Shown here in pieces: positions 16,755-25,271 of a stretch of 64,000 bases of DNA (positions are counted from its first letter, which is position 1; each line of letters opens with the position of its first letter). A program made the position numbers and the translations under genes. Origin of the DNA: Clostridium_B lapidicellarium (GTDB taxonomy: Bacteria > Bacillota > Clostridia > Clostridiales > Clostridiaceae); assembly GCF_041224415.1 (NCBI RefSeq), contig NZ_JBGFFE010000012.1, forward strand, positions 1-64,000. Reading direction: 5' to 3'. The notes below the pieces were generated by a model. The model did not search any database, was not told where the DNA came from, and worked only from the letters and a program-made list of their open reading frames with translations.

Positions 16755-17321
16755 TTAGGTAATTTTAATACCATTGATGAAATATTTAAGGAGTTTTGTA
16801 GTTGCATCATCAATATGTTCAATTGATTCATCCTTTAAAAGGCCCAATATAATGTAATTTAATGATTTGGACATTAAAAGTGTATCTGTGTCCGGGCGAA
16901 TTAAGCCCAGAGTTTTTCCTCGATTTAAATAGTCAGCTATATTTTGGGTCAATTTATTCATGCAGCTGCTAACCAATTCCTTGATTTTGGGGTATTCTTT
17001 GAAAAGGCTTCTTAACTGCGGTGTACCAAATTCATTGAGAAGGTCACAAAAGGCTTCACAAAGTGAGTTAATAGCCGAGAAAAAATCTGCATCAGAACAT
17101 ATAATCCCTTCTATTTTCTTTTCATGACCTTCTAGAATCTCTTCAATTACTTCTGAAATTAAAATTTCTTTGTTTACTATAATTCTATATAATGTATCTT
17201 TTGCAATGTTTGCTTCTTCACATATCATGTCCATTGTCCAGCCTTTGGCACCATAAGTCTTAATCAATTTACAGGTTGCCAGGCGGATCCTGTGTCTAAA
17301 TTCTTCATTGTTTTTTTTCAC
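16755..17321 (-). CDS. TetR/AcrR family repressor
   Basis: A 188-residue regulator. Residues about 8-55 form the TetR DNA-binding domain (RLATCKLIKTYGAKGWTMDM, then ICEEANIAKDTLYRII). The C-terminal ligand-binding region is unspecific. I place the start at GTG 17321 because AAAGGAG lies seven bases before it; this start lies inside the 3' end of the upstream amidohydrolase gene (17-bp overlap), implying translational coupling. It probably represses the operon through the long inverted repeat at 18637-18683. The inducer is unknown, but given the partner enzyme it may be that enzyme's substrate. Confidence 0.88.
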   Translation of the reverse strand: MKKNNEEFRHRIRLATCKLIKTYGAKGWTMDMICEEANIAKDTLYRIIVNKEILISEVIEEILEGHEKKIEGIICSDADFFSAINSLCEAFCDLLNEFGTPQLRSLFKEYPKIKELVSSCMNKLTQNIADYLNRGKTLGLIRPDTDTLLMSKSLNYIILGLLKDESIEHIDDATTKLLKYFINGIKIT

Positions 17322-18624
17322 TATTTTTACTCCTTTCATAGACGATATTACCATTTATTATAACAGATTTGATCTTGTCAATAGATGCAATATTATTTTC
17401 CAGATTGGAGTCGATAATTAGCATATCAGCTCGCTTCATCGGTTCTATAGAACCAATCTCCTTTTGCATTCCAAATACTTTTGAAGAGTTTAAAGTAGAA
17501 GCTTTAATTGTCTCAGTCAAAGATAATCCAGCTTTCATGAGCAATTCTATCTCACGGGTCGGTGTATTATGGAGAGAAAAGCCCAGCGCGGAGTCCGTTC
17601 CCATTGCTACAATTCCTCCCAATGCAATATATCTTCTGACATTTTCAAGTTGAATTGCAGAAACTTCTTCAAGTTGGGATTTAGGAAGTTTTACAAAGAA
17701 ATCTCCAATAGGTTTGTTCGGATTACCATGGGTATATGCTTCCGTAAAATTACGCATATTTACTTTAATTTTTTCGTTAACAGCCGGATCATAGTCAGGC
17801 CTGAAAATCCATCTTTCTTTCAAACCTGTTACAATCAAGTCTACAAGGCTTAATGTAGGAACAAATATTATTCCTTTTTCTATCATTATTTCCAGTACAT
17901 TATTATCGGCAATTCCGTCAAATGCAGCGTGATGTATACTGTCTACTCCACATTTTGCAGCCTGCTCATAATCTTTAATGTATGTGATATGTGCGCATAC
18001 ATTAAGACCATAGCTGTGGGCCTCATCTGTAAGACATCTTAGCTCTCTATCTGTCCAGTTTACCTGCGGTCTATTATCAAAAGTTCTGCTGACCACAGCT
18101 GTTTTGATTACAGACACTCCTTTTTTATAGAGTTTCCGCACATTCCGTTTAATTTCATCTAATCCGTCACATTCAATCACCGATCCCATCTTATAAAACT
18201 TTTGCGGCATATATTCCTGTGGGTAACCTCCTTTACAGGTTAAAATAGAAATTGCATTATAAATTCGCGTTTTAGATCCAATTAATCTTTCTAAATAGGG
18301 AGCTATATTGGCAGAACCCAAATCAAGGACAGAGGTTACTCCTCCTTTTGATATTTCAGATAAATTTCTTTTTAGCTGGTGCAAATTGAATCCTACTTCG
18401 ATTCCAAAGCCTCCGCAGTTCATAACGTGCTTGTGTGAGTCAATTAAACCCGGTATAATTGTACAATTTCTTGCATCAATTATGGGGATGTTCGGGTCAA
18501 TCAGTGAAGAGTTTCTTTCAATTCTGGCAATATGATGATTCTTAACGATAACTATAACATCTTTCAATGGTGGTTTACCGGTACCGTCAATTAGTACTCC
18601 GCATCTAATTCCATAAAAATTCAT
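17305..18624 (-). CDS. Amidohydrolase superfamily enzyme (imidazolonepropionase/prolidase-like)
   Basis: A 439-residue metal-dependent hydrolase of the TIM-barrel amidohydrolase superfamily. The metal-binding H-x-H lies in PGLIDSHKHV. The bridging-lysine region is GVSVIKTAVVS, later metal histidines lie in NVCAHITY and DSIHHAAF, and the catalytic Asp is in MGTDSALG. N- and C-terminal strands form the usual composite sandwich (GKPPLKDVIVIVK and IEPMKRADMLIIDS). ATG 18624 is supported by GGAGGAAATTC. The family hydrolyses C-N bonds in cyclic amides or dipeptides; the substrate cannot be told. It is co-transcribed with a TetR regulator overlapping its 3' end. Confidence 0.88.
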   Translation of the reverse strand: MNFYGIRCGVLIDGTGKPPLKDVIVIVKNHHIARIERNSSLIDPNIPIIDARNCTIIPGLIDSHKHVMNCGGFGIEVGFNLHQLKRNLSEISKGGVTSVLDLGSANIAPYLERLIGSKTRIYNAISILTCKGGYPQEYMPQKFYKMGSVIECDGLDEIKRNVRKLYKKGVSVIKTAVVSRTFDNRPQVNWTDRELRCLTDEAHSYGLNVCAHITYIKDYEQAAKCGVDSIHHAAFDGIADNNVLEIMIEKGIIFVPTLSLVDLIVTGLKERWIFRPDYDPAVNEKIKVNMRNFTEAYTHGNPNKPIGDFFVKLPKSQLEEVSAIQLENVRRYIALGGIVAMGTDSALGFSLHNTPTREIELLMKAGLSLTETIKASTLNSSKVFGMQKEIGSIEPMKRADMLIIDSNLENNIASIDKIKSVIINGNIVYERSKNSEKKQ

Positions 18625-18636
18625 TGAATTTCCTCC

Positions 18637-18683
18637 TATAATCAAACTAATCAAACTAAAATATATCGTTTGGTTTGATTATA
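18637..18683. promoter_or_regulatory. Inverted-repeat operator of the amidohydrolase-tetR operon
   Basis: TATAATCAAAC (18637-18647) and GTTTGATTATA (18673-18683) are perfect inverted arms 25 bp apart. A second, inner CAAAC/GTTTG pair lies between them. The right arm covers the -10 of the promoter at 18678-18706, suiting repression by the TetR protein encoded in the operon. Confidence 0.7.
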
Positions 18684-18706
18684 ATGTACTTTTTTATCAA
18701 TGTCAA
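18678..18706 (-). promoter_or_regulatory. Consensus sigma-A promoter of the amidohydrolase-tetR operon
   Basis: On the minus strand: TTGACA (18706-18701), 17-bp spacer, TATAAT (18683-18678). Both hexamers are perfect. The start codon of the first gene is 54 bp downstream of the -10. Confidence 0.85.
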
Positions 18707-18941
18707 TGTTTTTGATAACAAGTACTTTGCCATGGGCGTCCGTGATTTTATCCATCGAACGGAGCAGGGGTTCAATCTTTCCTTTGTTGAGTTCTCTCGA
18801 TCTAATGAAAAGCCTCTCGATGAAAGGGATCGAATCTTCACGGCCTTTTGTGGGTTCAAGTTCCAAAATACTCTGCAGCTTTATATCCAGGTGATATTTT
18901 CTTTTCTTCTAGTATAGGTCATAAATTCATGTTTTCTAGAT
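18707..18941. other. Short intergenic stretch with unassigned ORFs
   Basis: Minus-strand frames of 67-71 codons cover 18651-18866 but overlap the promoter and operator of the amidohydrolase operon. The sequence at 18740-18860 is more GC-rich than its surroundings, perhaps a relic. I cannot name it. Confidence 0.3.
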
Positions 18942-19637
18942 TTACTTTAATATGATTTGGATTTTGGCTAGAAGTTGTTCTTGATTCATGAATTTGTAAA
19001 AAACTTTATGAGCCGCTGATTCACGTGCAATGTCTAGTACCATTCCTTCTTTGACTGGTTTAATATAATTAACGGTAATTTGTTCAATTTGACTAACCTG
19101 TTCTGAGATTAAATCCAGATAGCGGGCATTATTCATATGCCCATAGTTATCAATATCCCGTCCTAAAACAGTGTATTGATGGATTTCTTCCTTTGCAGCC
19201 AATGGCAACTGGATTTTTTCCCGCAAAACATGGCATTTCATATTTGGATCGATAATTTTGGATACTGGAAAATCCCTTGACAAACTGACTAAATTGTTAT
19301 TTGAACGATCAACGACAAAAGCATCTTCTGTTTGTGTGGCTAACAATTCGTTCACATCATTTAAAATCTTAACTAACCGCGTAAATTTTCTTCTATTGGC
19401 ATCGATAATGAAAGACTGAATAATTAGTTTATCAGATAAAAATGGCGGCTTCAAAATTTTAACTTTTTGATCGGATACAAAAAAACCGATGTTGGCATTT
19501 AATTTAGGCAGTTTCTGCAGAATTGATTGCATATGCACCCATCCGACATCTTGAAATTTATCAATCAAGGATCCTGGCTTTATTTCAGAATTATAACCGA
19601 CCTCTGACAAAAAAACTTCACTTTGACATTCTAACAT
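18942..19637 (-). CDS. Acyl-ACP thioesterase family protein
   Basis: A 231-residue double-hotdog protein like FatA-type acyl-ACP thioesterases, which release free fatty acids from acyl carrier protein in the cytoplasm. The N-terminal half starts EVFLSEVGYNSEIKPGSLID with the first hotdog helix. The second hotdog contains GRDIDNYGHMNNARYLDLI, in which Asn and His of 'GHMNNARY' are in the place expected for catalytic residues. Length is slightly short (family 235-250). ATG 19637 follows AGGAGGATA. It is a single gene; downstream to the left lies unassigned DNA. Chain-length preference is unknown. Confidence 0.85.
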   Translation of the reverse strand: MLECQSEVFLSEVGYNSEIKPGSLIDKFQDVGWVHMQSILQKLPKLNANIGFFVSDQKVKILKPPFLSDKLIIQSFIIDANRRKFTRLVKILNDVNELLATQTEDAFVVDRSNNNLVSLSRDFPVSKIIDPNMKCHVLREKIQLPLAAKEEIHQYTVLGRDIDNYGHMNNARYLDLISEQVSQIEQITVNYIKPVKEGMVLDIARESAAHKVFYKFMNQEQLLAKIQIILK

Positions 19638-19716
19638 TATAAAATATCCTCCTAAGATATTGCAAATTGCAATATCTATAAATTATAAATTTATTATAGA
19701 TCTAAAATGTCTGTAT

Positions 19717-19843
19717 GAAGAAAAGTGAAATTCTTGGAAATTTAAGTTCAGTTAAGTATAACTATTTATGGGAGTAATATATTAGGGTACAATATAGTAA
19801 AAGATATATTTATCGGAGGGGAAAGCGTTATGGAAAAAGTAAA
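19717..19843 (+). repeat. Dispersed antitoxin-leader repeat, copy 3 (captured promoter)
   Basis: Runs from AAAAGTGAAATTCTTGGAAA through TATATTAGGGTACAATATAG, the ribosome binding site TCGGAGGGGA and the first codons MEKV. It then leaves the antitoxin sequence abruptly and enters the two-component system genes. It therefore places the antitoxin promoter in front of the regulator at 19864. Confidence 0.85.
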
Positions 19844-19886
19844 ACAAAGGATGGTGAAAATAAATGAAACGGATATTTTTGGTTGA
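19830..19886 (+). CDS. Leader peptide formed from antitoxin start
   Basis: ATG 19830 with the strong antitoxin ribosome binding site opens an 18-codon frame (MEKVKQRMVKINETDIFG) that overlaps the start of the response-regulator gene at 19864 in another frame. Only the first few codons derive from the antitoxin. It may simply deliver ribosomes to the next start, or do nothing; there is no evidence of function. Confidence 0.4.
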   Translation: MEKVKQRMVKINETDIFG

Positions 19887-20550
19887 AGATGATAAGGAAA
19901 TCGCCAGAAACCTTGTCCTTTTGCTCCATTCAGAGGGATTTACAGTAACTCACGCTGCTACGCGGGATGACGCCCTTGCCGCACTTGCAGCAAATAAATT
20001 TGACTTGGCGTTGATTGATATTTCTTTGCCTGATGGAAATGGATTTACAGTTTGCACGGAAATCAAAGAAACACAAGATTTTCCCGTTATCTTTCTGACG
20101 GCCTCCGGCGATGAAGCAAGTGTTGTTACCGGGCTGAACATAGGTGCGGACGACTATATTACCAAGCCCTTTCGTCCGCGTGAACTGATCGCACCAATTA
20201 GGACAGCTCTGCGAAAAAGTGGACGTCCTCCATCGGCTTTTGAAATCTGTGGGCTTTATGTCGATATGGCAAGTGGTGTTGTGAAAAAGAACGGCAGTGA
20301 GATTTTTCTTTCAGCCTTAGAATATCGCTTGCTGCTGGTATTTATTAGCAACCCCGAAAGTATTATCACGAGGAGCAGGCTGCTTGATGAATTGTGGGAT
20401 GCTGCAGGCGAGTTTGTCAATGACAATACATTGACTGTGTACATTAAACGCTTGAGGGAGAAGATAGAGAACGATCCGGCAAACCCGCAAATAATTCTGA
20501 CCGTTCGCGGGATGGGATATAGATTGGGTGACATGTATGCTTCAAAATAG
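19864..20550 (+). CDS. OmpR-family response regulator
   Basis: A 228-residue regulator with an N-terminal receiver domain (phosphoacceptor Asp52 in LALIDISLPDGNGF, conserved Lys101 in DDYITKPF) and a C-terminal winged helix (SALEYRLLLVFISNPESIIT, then LTVYIKRLREKIENDP and VRGMGYRL). It is cotranscribed with the kinase (14-bp overlap) and the ABC exporter downstream, the arrangement used to sense and expel cell-wall-active peptides in Firmicutes. Its promoter appears to come from the dispersed antitoxin leader. Base composition is more GC-rich than the flanks, suggesting horizontal acquisition. Confidence 0.93.
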   Translation: MKRIFLVEDDKEIARNLVLLLHSEGFTVTHAATRDDALAALAANKFDLALIDISLPDGNGFTVCTEIKETQDFPVIFLTASGDEASVVTGLNIGADDYITKPFRPRELIAPIRTALRKSGRPPSAFEICGLYVDMASGVVKKNGSEIFLSALEYRLLLVFISNPESIITRSRLLDELWDAAGEFVNDNTLTVYIKRLREKIENDPANPQIILTVRGMGYRLGDMYASK

Positions 20551-21526
20551 AGAGTTTCGGCAGCTTGCCATTTTGTTCTCCTTAATAACTGCCTCCGCTG
20601 TGACGCTGGGATTTGCAATCAACAGATTGGCTGGAATTCTTGCTATTGCTTCCGCTGCCGCCTTTGGAGCAGCGTTTTTTGCGTTTACCAAAGCCCAATA
20701 TGAAAGTATTGTGCGGATTTCAGATCAGATCGATATTGTGCTTCATAATGCCGACCGTCTGTATATTGGCGAATCGGAAGAGGGCGAACTTTCCATTCTG
20801 CAAAGCGAGATAACAAAAATGACGCTGCGTATCCGGGAGCAAAACGACGCACTAAAAAAAGAAAAAGAACGTCTTGCCGATTCGCTGGCCGACATAGCTC
20901 ACCAGCTCCGCACCCCTCTCACATCGGTAAATCTCATTCTATCACTGTTGGAGAATAATCCTGACGAAAATAAACGGAAAGCATTGATACGGGAGATGAA
21001 GGAGTTGTTTTTACAAATGGATTGGCTGCTTACTTCCCTGTTGAAATTATCCCGCCTGGATGCAGGCATTGTTGTTTTCCAAAGCGAGCAGGTAGATGTG
21101 AACACTTTAATAAACGCCGCGCTTCACCCGTTCTTGATCCCAATGGAGCTGCACGATATTGCTCTGCAGATAGACGTGCCGAAAGGGATAATTATTCAGG
21201 GCGATTCTGCTTGGTTTTCGGAAGCAATTCAAAACATCATCAAAAATTGCGTGGAAAGTGCAGGCGATAACGGGAAGATTGAGATTGTCTGCAGATCCAA
21301 CCCGCTGTTTACCAAGATTGTCGTACACGACAGCGGCGCGGGCTTTGAAAAAGAAGATTTACCCTTCCTGTTTGACAGGTTCTATTGTGGAAAAAATACA
21401 GCTGCCACAGGATATGGTATTGGATTGGCTCTTTGCAAGATGATTATAACACGGCAGGGAGGTACGATTACTGCCCAAAATCATCCGCAGGGCGGTGCGA
21501 TATTTTCCATTCGTTTCCCAAAGTGA
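20537..21526 (+). CDS. Membrane sensor histidine kinase
   Basis: A 329-residue kinase with two closely spaced membrane helices (about residues 8-28 and 31-50) and almost no extracellular loop, then a coiled linker, the H-box LADIAHQLRTPLTSV (His122), the N-box IIKNCVESA, and G-boxes VHDSGAGF and GYGIGLALCK. The intramembrane-sensing layout resembles kinases that detect the state of their partner ABC transporter rather than the drug itself. ATG 20537 is preferred to GTG 20528. It partners the response regulator at 19864. Confidence 0.92.
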   Translation: MLQNREFRQLAILFSLITASAVTLGFAINRLAGILAIASAAAFGAAFFAFTKAQYESIVRISDQIDIVLHNADRLYIGESEEGELSILQSEITKMTLRIREQNDALKKEKERLADSLADIAHQLRTPLTSVNLILSLLENNPDENKRKALIREMKELFLQMDWLLTSLLKLSRLDAGIVVFQSEQVDVNTLINAALHPFLIPMELHDIALQIDVPKGIIIQGDSAWFSEAIQNIIKNCVESAGDNGKIEIVCRSNPLFTKIVVHDSGAGFEKEDLPFLFDRFYCGKNTAATGYGIGLALCKMIITRQGGTITAQNHPQGGAIFSIRFPK

Positions 21527-21608
21527 CGAATCTCTCACCTGAAAGTCACAGAGATGTAAGTTGAAAGTTCTATTATATGGGTAGACTGTGAAAAAGGAGG
21601 ATCACATA

Positions 21609-22292
21609 ATGGAGTTTTTAAAAACAGAAGATTTATGCAAGATCTACGGTAAGGGCGAGAACCAGGTTACCGCACTTGACCATGTTTCGCTTACAATTGA
21701 AAAAGGAGGATTTACTGCAATCATAGGCTCCTCCGGTTCCGGTAAATCCACATTGCTTCACATTATCGGCGGCGTGGATGTGCCGACAAGTGGAAAGGTG
21801 TATTTGGACGGGCAGGATGTATATGCTCAAAGCAATGAAAAACTTGCCATATTCCGCAGGAGGCAGGTTGGACTGATTTACCAGTTTCACAACCTTATTC
21901 CAACTCTGAATGTGGTGGAAAATATCACTTTGCCTATTCTGATGGACAAACGAAAAGTCAATGAGGAACGGTTGAATGAATTGTTGGATTTGCTTGGGCT
22001 AAAAGACCGTAAAATGCATTTGCCCAATCAGCTTTCGGGCGGACAGCAGCAGCGTGTTGCTATAGGACGCGCTTTGATGAACGCCCCGGCGGTCATGCTT
22101 GCCGACGAACCGACCGGCAGTTTGGACAGCAAAAATGGACATGAAATCATCAAACTGCTGAAAGAAAGCAATAAAAAATACAATCAGACTCTTATCGTCG
22201 TCACACATGATGAAAACATTGCTTTACAAGCGGACCGCATTATCGGCATATCGGACGGCAAGGTAGTGCGGGATGAGAAGGTGAGATCATGA
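21609..22292 (+). CDS. ABC transporter ATP-binding protein (MacB/BceA-like)
   Basis: A 227-residue ATPase of the lipoprotein/peptide exporter type: Walker A GSSGSGKST (residues 40-48), Q-loop YQFHNL, signature LSGGQQQRVAIGRAL, Walker B VMLADEPTGSLD and H-loop VVTHD. AAGGAGG at 21594-21600 supports ATG 21609 rather than the upstream GTG. It overlaps the permease start by 4 bp. With the two-component system upstream it probably forms a self-regulated resistance module against antimicrobial peptides. Confidence 0.94.
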   Translation: MEFLKTEDLCKIYGKGENQVTALDHVSLTIEKGGFTAIIGSSGSGKSTLLHIIGGVDVPTSGKVYLDGQDVYAQSNEKLAIFRRRQVGLIYQFHNLIPTLNVVENITLPILMDKRKVNEERLNELLDLLGLKDRKMHLPNQLSGGQQQRVAIGRALMNAPAVMLADEPTGSLDSKNGHEIIKLLKESNKKYNQTLIVVTHDENIALQADRIIGISDGKVVRDEKVRS

Positions 22293-24874
22293 ATATTTTT
22301 AACAAGGTCACCCTGCAAAGTATGAAAAAGAGCCGCACACGAACGATTGTAACAGTGATCGGAGTTGCCTTGTCCACTGCGATGATTACGGCAGTTGCCA
22401 CCTTTGGCGTTTCCCTGCTGAACTATATGGCAAACGGTGCGGCCCAGAAATACGGCGGCTGGCATGTGGAGTTTCCGAATGTTGATTCTTCTTTTGCAGC
22501 GAAACAGGTAAGTAACGACAAAGTTGCAAGCACCGCAACATTTGAAAATATCGGTTATGCAAAACTTGATGGCGTGAAAACCCCCAACAAACCGTATCTT
22601 TTTATAGCCGGATACGGAAAGAAAACTTTTGATACCTTGCCCATAACCCTGGTTTCTGGCAGGCTGCCGAAAACCAGTGGGGAGGTTCTTGCTTCGGGGA
22701 GCATTGCGACAAGGGGCGGCGTTAAATTTGCGGTGGGCGATACGATTTCCCTGTCTGTAGGAAACCGCATGGATGGAAACAAGAAATTGGGTCAGAATAA
22801 TCCGTACACATCGGGAGATGAAACTTTTGTTCCGCAGGACAAGAAAACCTATACGGTTGTAGGTATCTGCCAAACACCCGCTTTTGAGGAATCTTCCGCG
22901 CCGGGATATACCTTGATAACGAAAGCTGGTACACAAGATAAAGTGGATAGCTTCAGCCTGTTTGTCACGCTGAAAAATCCGCGGGAGGTTCATTCTTATG
23001 CAAGCAGTGTAGCTGGAAGCCGTGCTTATGTCTTGAATAATGATGTGCTGCGCTTCATGGGTCTTTCTGACGATAACGTATTCAACGTGCTTCTGTACTC
23101 CATCGGGAGCATTGTGGTTGCCATCATCATGCTTGGCTCGATTTTTCTGATTTATAATTCGTTCAGCATATCAATGAACGAATGCACACATCAGTTTGGG
23201 ATTCTCTCGTCGGTAGGGGCCACCGAAAAGCAACTGCGAAATTCGGTGCTGTTTGAGGGGCTTTGCATTGGTGCGGTTGGCATACCGATCGGTGTGATTG
23301 TCGGCATCGGCAGCATGGGGCTTGTACTTTCCGTTGTTGCCAAAAGTTTTGCAAACATTCTTTACAGCAATGTCCATTTAACTTTGACGGTGTCTACCCC
23401 TGCGATCGTTACCGCGGCGGCAGTCAGCATGGTCACTGTTTTGATCTCGGCCTATATCCCGGCCCGCAAGGCCGCCAGAACTCCGGTGATGGAGTGTATT
23501 CGCCAGACGAACGAGATCAAAATCGAATCCAAAGCCGTGAAAACTTCAAAGCTCGCGGAGCATATTTACGGCCTGGAAGGTACTCTTGCGTTAAAGAATT
23601 TTAAAAGAAACAAGAGATCCTATCGCAGCATTGTGCTGTCACTTGTTTTAAGTGTAGTGCTGTTTATATCGACCAGTGCTTTTGTAACAGATTTGAAACA
23701 GGCGTCGGAGAGGGCAGAAGTGTTCACTACCTATGACATCGGTTTTGGCACACAGGATATGGACGATAGTAAAATGCTGCAGCTTTATGACAAATTAAAA
23801 ACTGCTGATGGTGTTACCAAAAGCTCATATCAAATTGTTATGAAATATTTATGCACTGTCAAAGCAAGCAATCTTTCAGATGATTACTGGAAATCTGCAG
23901 GGGCACATTCGCCGGACGAAACAGTGAGTCTGCCAATGACAATCCAGTTTTTAGATGATAACACCTATCTGAATATTATCAAAGGCTTGGGATTGCCCGC
24001 AGAGAAATATACCGGGCAAAATGCAAAAGTGATCGCCGTTGCCAAAATGCAGGGCCGCAGCAATCGGATGGAGGAGCTTGATCAGTTTAGTGATATGTTC
24101 ACGAGTCCTTCCATGAGGTTTACCATCACTCCAGAAATAAACGGCGAGCCGAAAAAGGAACAAGGGCAAAATGTAAGCATTACGTTTGTCGCGACCGTTC
24201 CGCCTGATACACCGCCAATGGCAGGAACCTCCGGGCAGCGGCCATATACTTTTATGGTGATGGCTCCATATTCGCTCAAGGAGAAACTTGCGCCCTTCGA
24301 TACCTCGCCGGATATCATTGTGAAGGGAATGACCTTTCAGTCGAAGAATCCTTCACAGTCGACGGCTGAAATGGAAACTATGATTCAGGGTGCGGGAATT
24401 ACGGACGAATACAACCTGTACAATATGGATAAAATACTTGATCAGAACCGCAATATGATATTTATTGCCAACGTATTTGCTTATACTTTTATCATTATGA
24501 TTTCGCTGATTGCGGTTGCCAATGTGTTCAACACGGTTTCCACGAATATCAAGCTGCGCCGGCGGGAGCTTGCCATGCTGCGCTCTGTGGGGATGTCCGA
24601 CCGCGATTTCAATAAAATGATGCGTTTTGAATGCGCCTTGTATGGTATGAGGGCACTGCTTGTCGGGCTTCCTCTGGCAATCATCTTTTCCTGGCTGATC
24701 TACAAAGGGATGGTCATCGGCGGGGCGGAAAATATCGATTTTGTATTTCCGTGGTTCAGTATGGGAATCAGCGTGTTCAGTGTGCTTCTTGTCATCTTTA
24801 TCACTATGATATATGCCGTCAGCAAGATCAAAAAAGAAAATATAATTGACGCACTTCGGGATGACATGGATTGA
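22289..24874 (+). CDS. FtsX-like ABC permease
   Basis: An 861-residue permease with one N-terminal TM helix, a large extracellular domain (about residues 45-260), three TM helices (about 265-390), a short cytoplasmic stretch, another TM near 450, a second extracellular domain (about 475-710) and three C-terminal TM helices. It has two FtsX domains, longer than BceB-type permeases (about 650 residues). The FtsX hallmark LRRRELAMLRSVGM occurs near residue 755. Together with the ATPase at 21609 it should expel or detach membrane-active peptides. The ligand is unknown. The gene is GC-rich compared with its surroundings. Confidence 0.92.
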   Translation: MNIFNKVTLQSMKKSRTRTIVTVIGVALSTAMITAVATFGVSLLNYMANGAAQKYGGWHVEFPNVDSSFAAKQVSNDKVASTATFENIGYAKLDGVKTPNKPYLFIAGYGKKTFDTLPITLVSGRLPKTSGEVLASGSIATRGGVKFAVGDTISLSVGNRMDGNKKLGQNNPYTSGDETFVPQDKKTYTVVGICQTPAFEESSAPGYTLITKAGTQDKVDSFSLFVTLKNPREVHSYASSVAGSRAYVLNNDVLRFMGLSDDNVFNVLLYSIGSIVVAIIMLGSIFLIYNSFSISMNECTHQFGILSSVGATEKQLRNSVLFEGLCIGAVGIPIGVIVGIGSMGLVLSVVAKSFANILYSNVHLTLTVSTPAIVTAAAVSMVTVLISAYIPARKAARTPVMECIRQTNEIKIESKAVKTSKLAEHIYGLEGTLALKNFKRNKRSYRSIVLSLVLSVVLFISTSAFVTDLKQASERAEVFTTYDIGFGTQDMDDSKMLQLYDKLKTADGVTKSSYQIVMKYLCTVKASNLSDDYWKSAGAHSPDETVSLPMTIQFLDDNTYLNIIKGLGLPAEKYTGQNAKVIAVAKMQGRSNRMEELDQFSDMFTSPSMRFTITPEINGEPKKEQGQNVSITFVATVPPDTPPMAGTSGQRPYTFMVMAPYSLKEKLAPFDTSPDIIVKGMTFQSKNPSQSTAEMETMIQGAGITDEYNLYNMDKILDQNRNMIFIANVFAYTFIIMISLIAVANVFNTVSTNIKLRRRELAMLRSVGMSDRDFNKMMRFECALYGMRALLVGLPLAIIFSWLIYKGMVIGGAENIDFVFPWFSMGISVFSVLLVIFITMIYAVSKIKKENIIDALRDDMD

Positions 24875-25271
24875 TTCAAAATTCTCTTCTTGGGCTGTGT
24901 CACGAGCAATCATGTTTGCACCTTATTCAGCAAAACGCAGCGCAGTCCCGGTTCAATTTATTTAGTTACCTTTGCCCGTAAATAACTATTATACAGAAGG
25001 CAGTACGGCAGTATATTGACAAATTCTTGTATTTGATGCGGTGTTAGTGCTAATGGATAAATATATTTTATTGAATGAACACCAGTTAAGTGTATAATAA
25101 AAGAGCAGGTGAAGCATACACAATAATATCCAGTCTTGAATATAAAAAATAGAGGGGAATGAGTATGAATTTGTGTAAAATCAAATTTATATTTATTCCC
25201 AGTATTTATTCAGGATTTAATTTGTGTGAGCATATCATAAAAATTTTAAAATACAATGGGGGGATACAACA
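24875..25271. other. Intergenic region with promoter for the AEC gene
   Basis: No supported gene. A reasonable promoter is TTGAAT (25071-25076), 16 bp, TATAAT (25093-25098). A short frame from 25165 (MNLCKIKFIFIPSIYSGF) has GAGGGGAATG upstream but overlaps the ribosome binding site and start of the next gene; it could be a leader peptide. Confidence 0.45.

Noticed and set aside
18651..18866. 71-codon minus-strand ORF
   Set aside because: It overlaps the consensus promoter and operator of the amidohydrolase operon and resembles nothing I can name.
22184..22993. Long minus-strand ORF of 269 codons
   Set aside because: It is antisense to the ABC ATPase and permease genes, arises from their GC-rich codon use, and has no ribosome binding site or recognisable domain.
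24353..24913. Minus-strand ORF of 186 codons
   Set aside because: Antisense to the permease C-terminus; His/Asp-rich composition typical of shadow frames.
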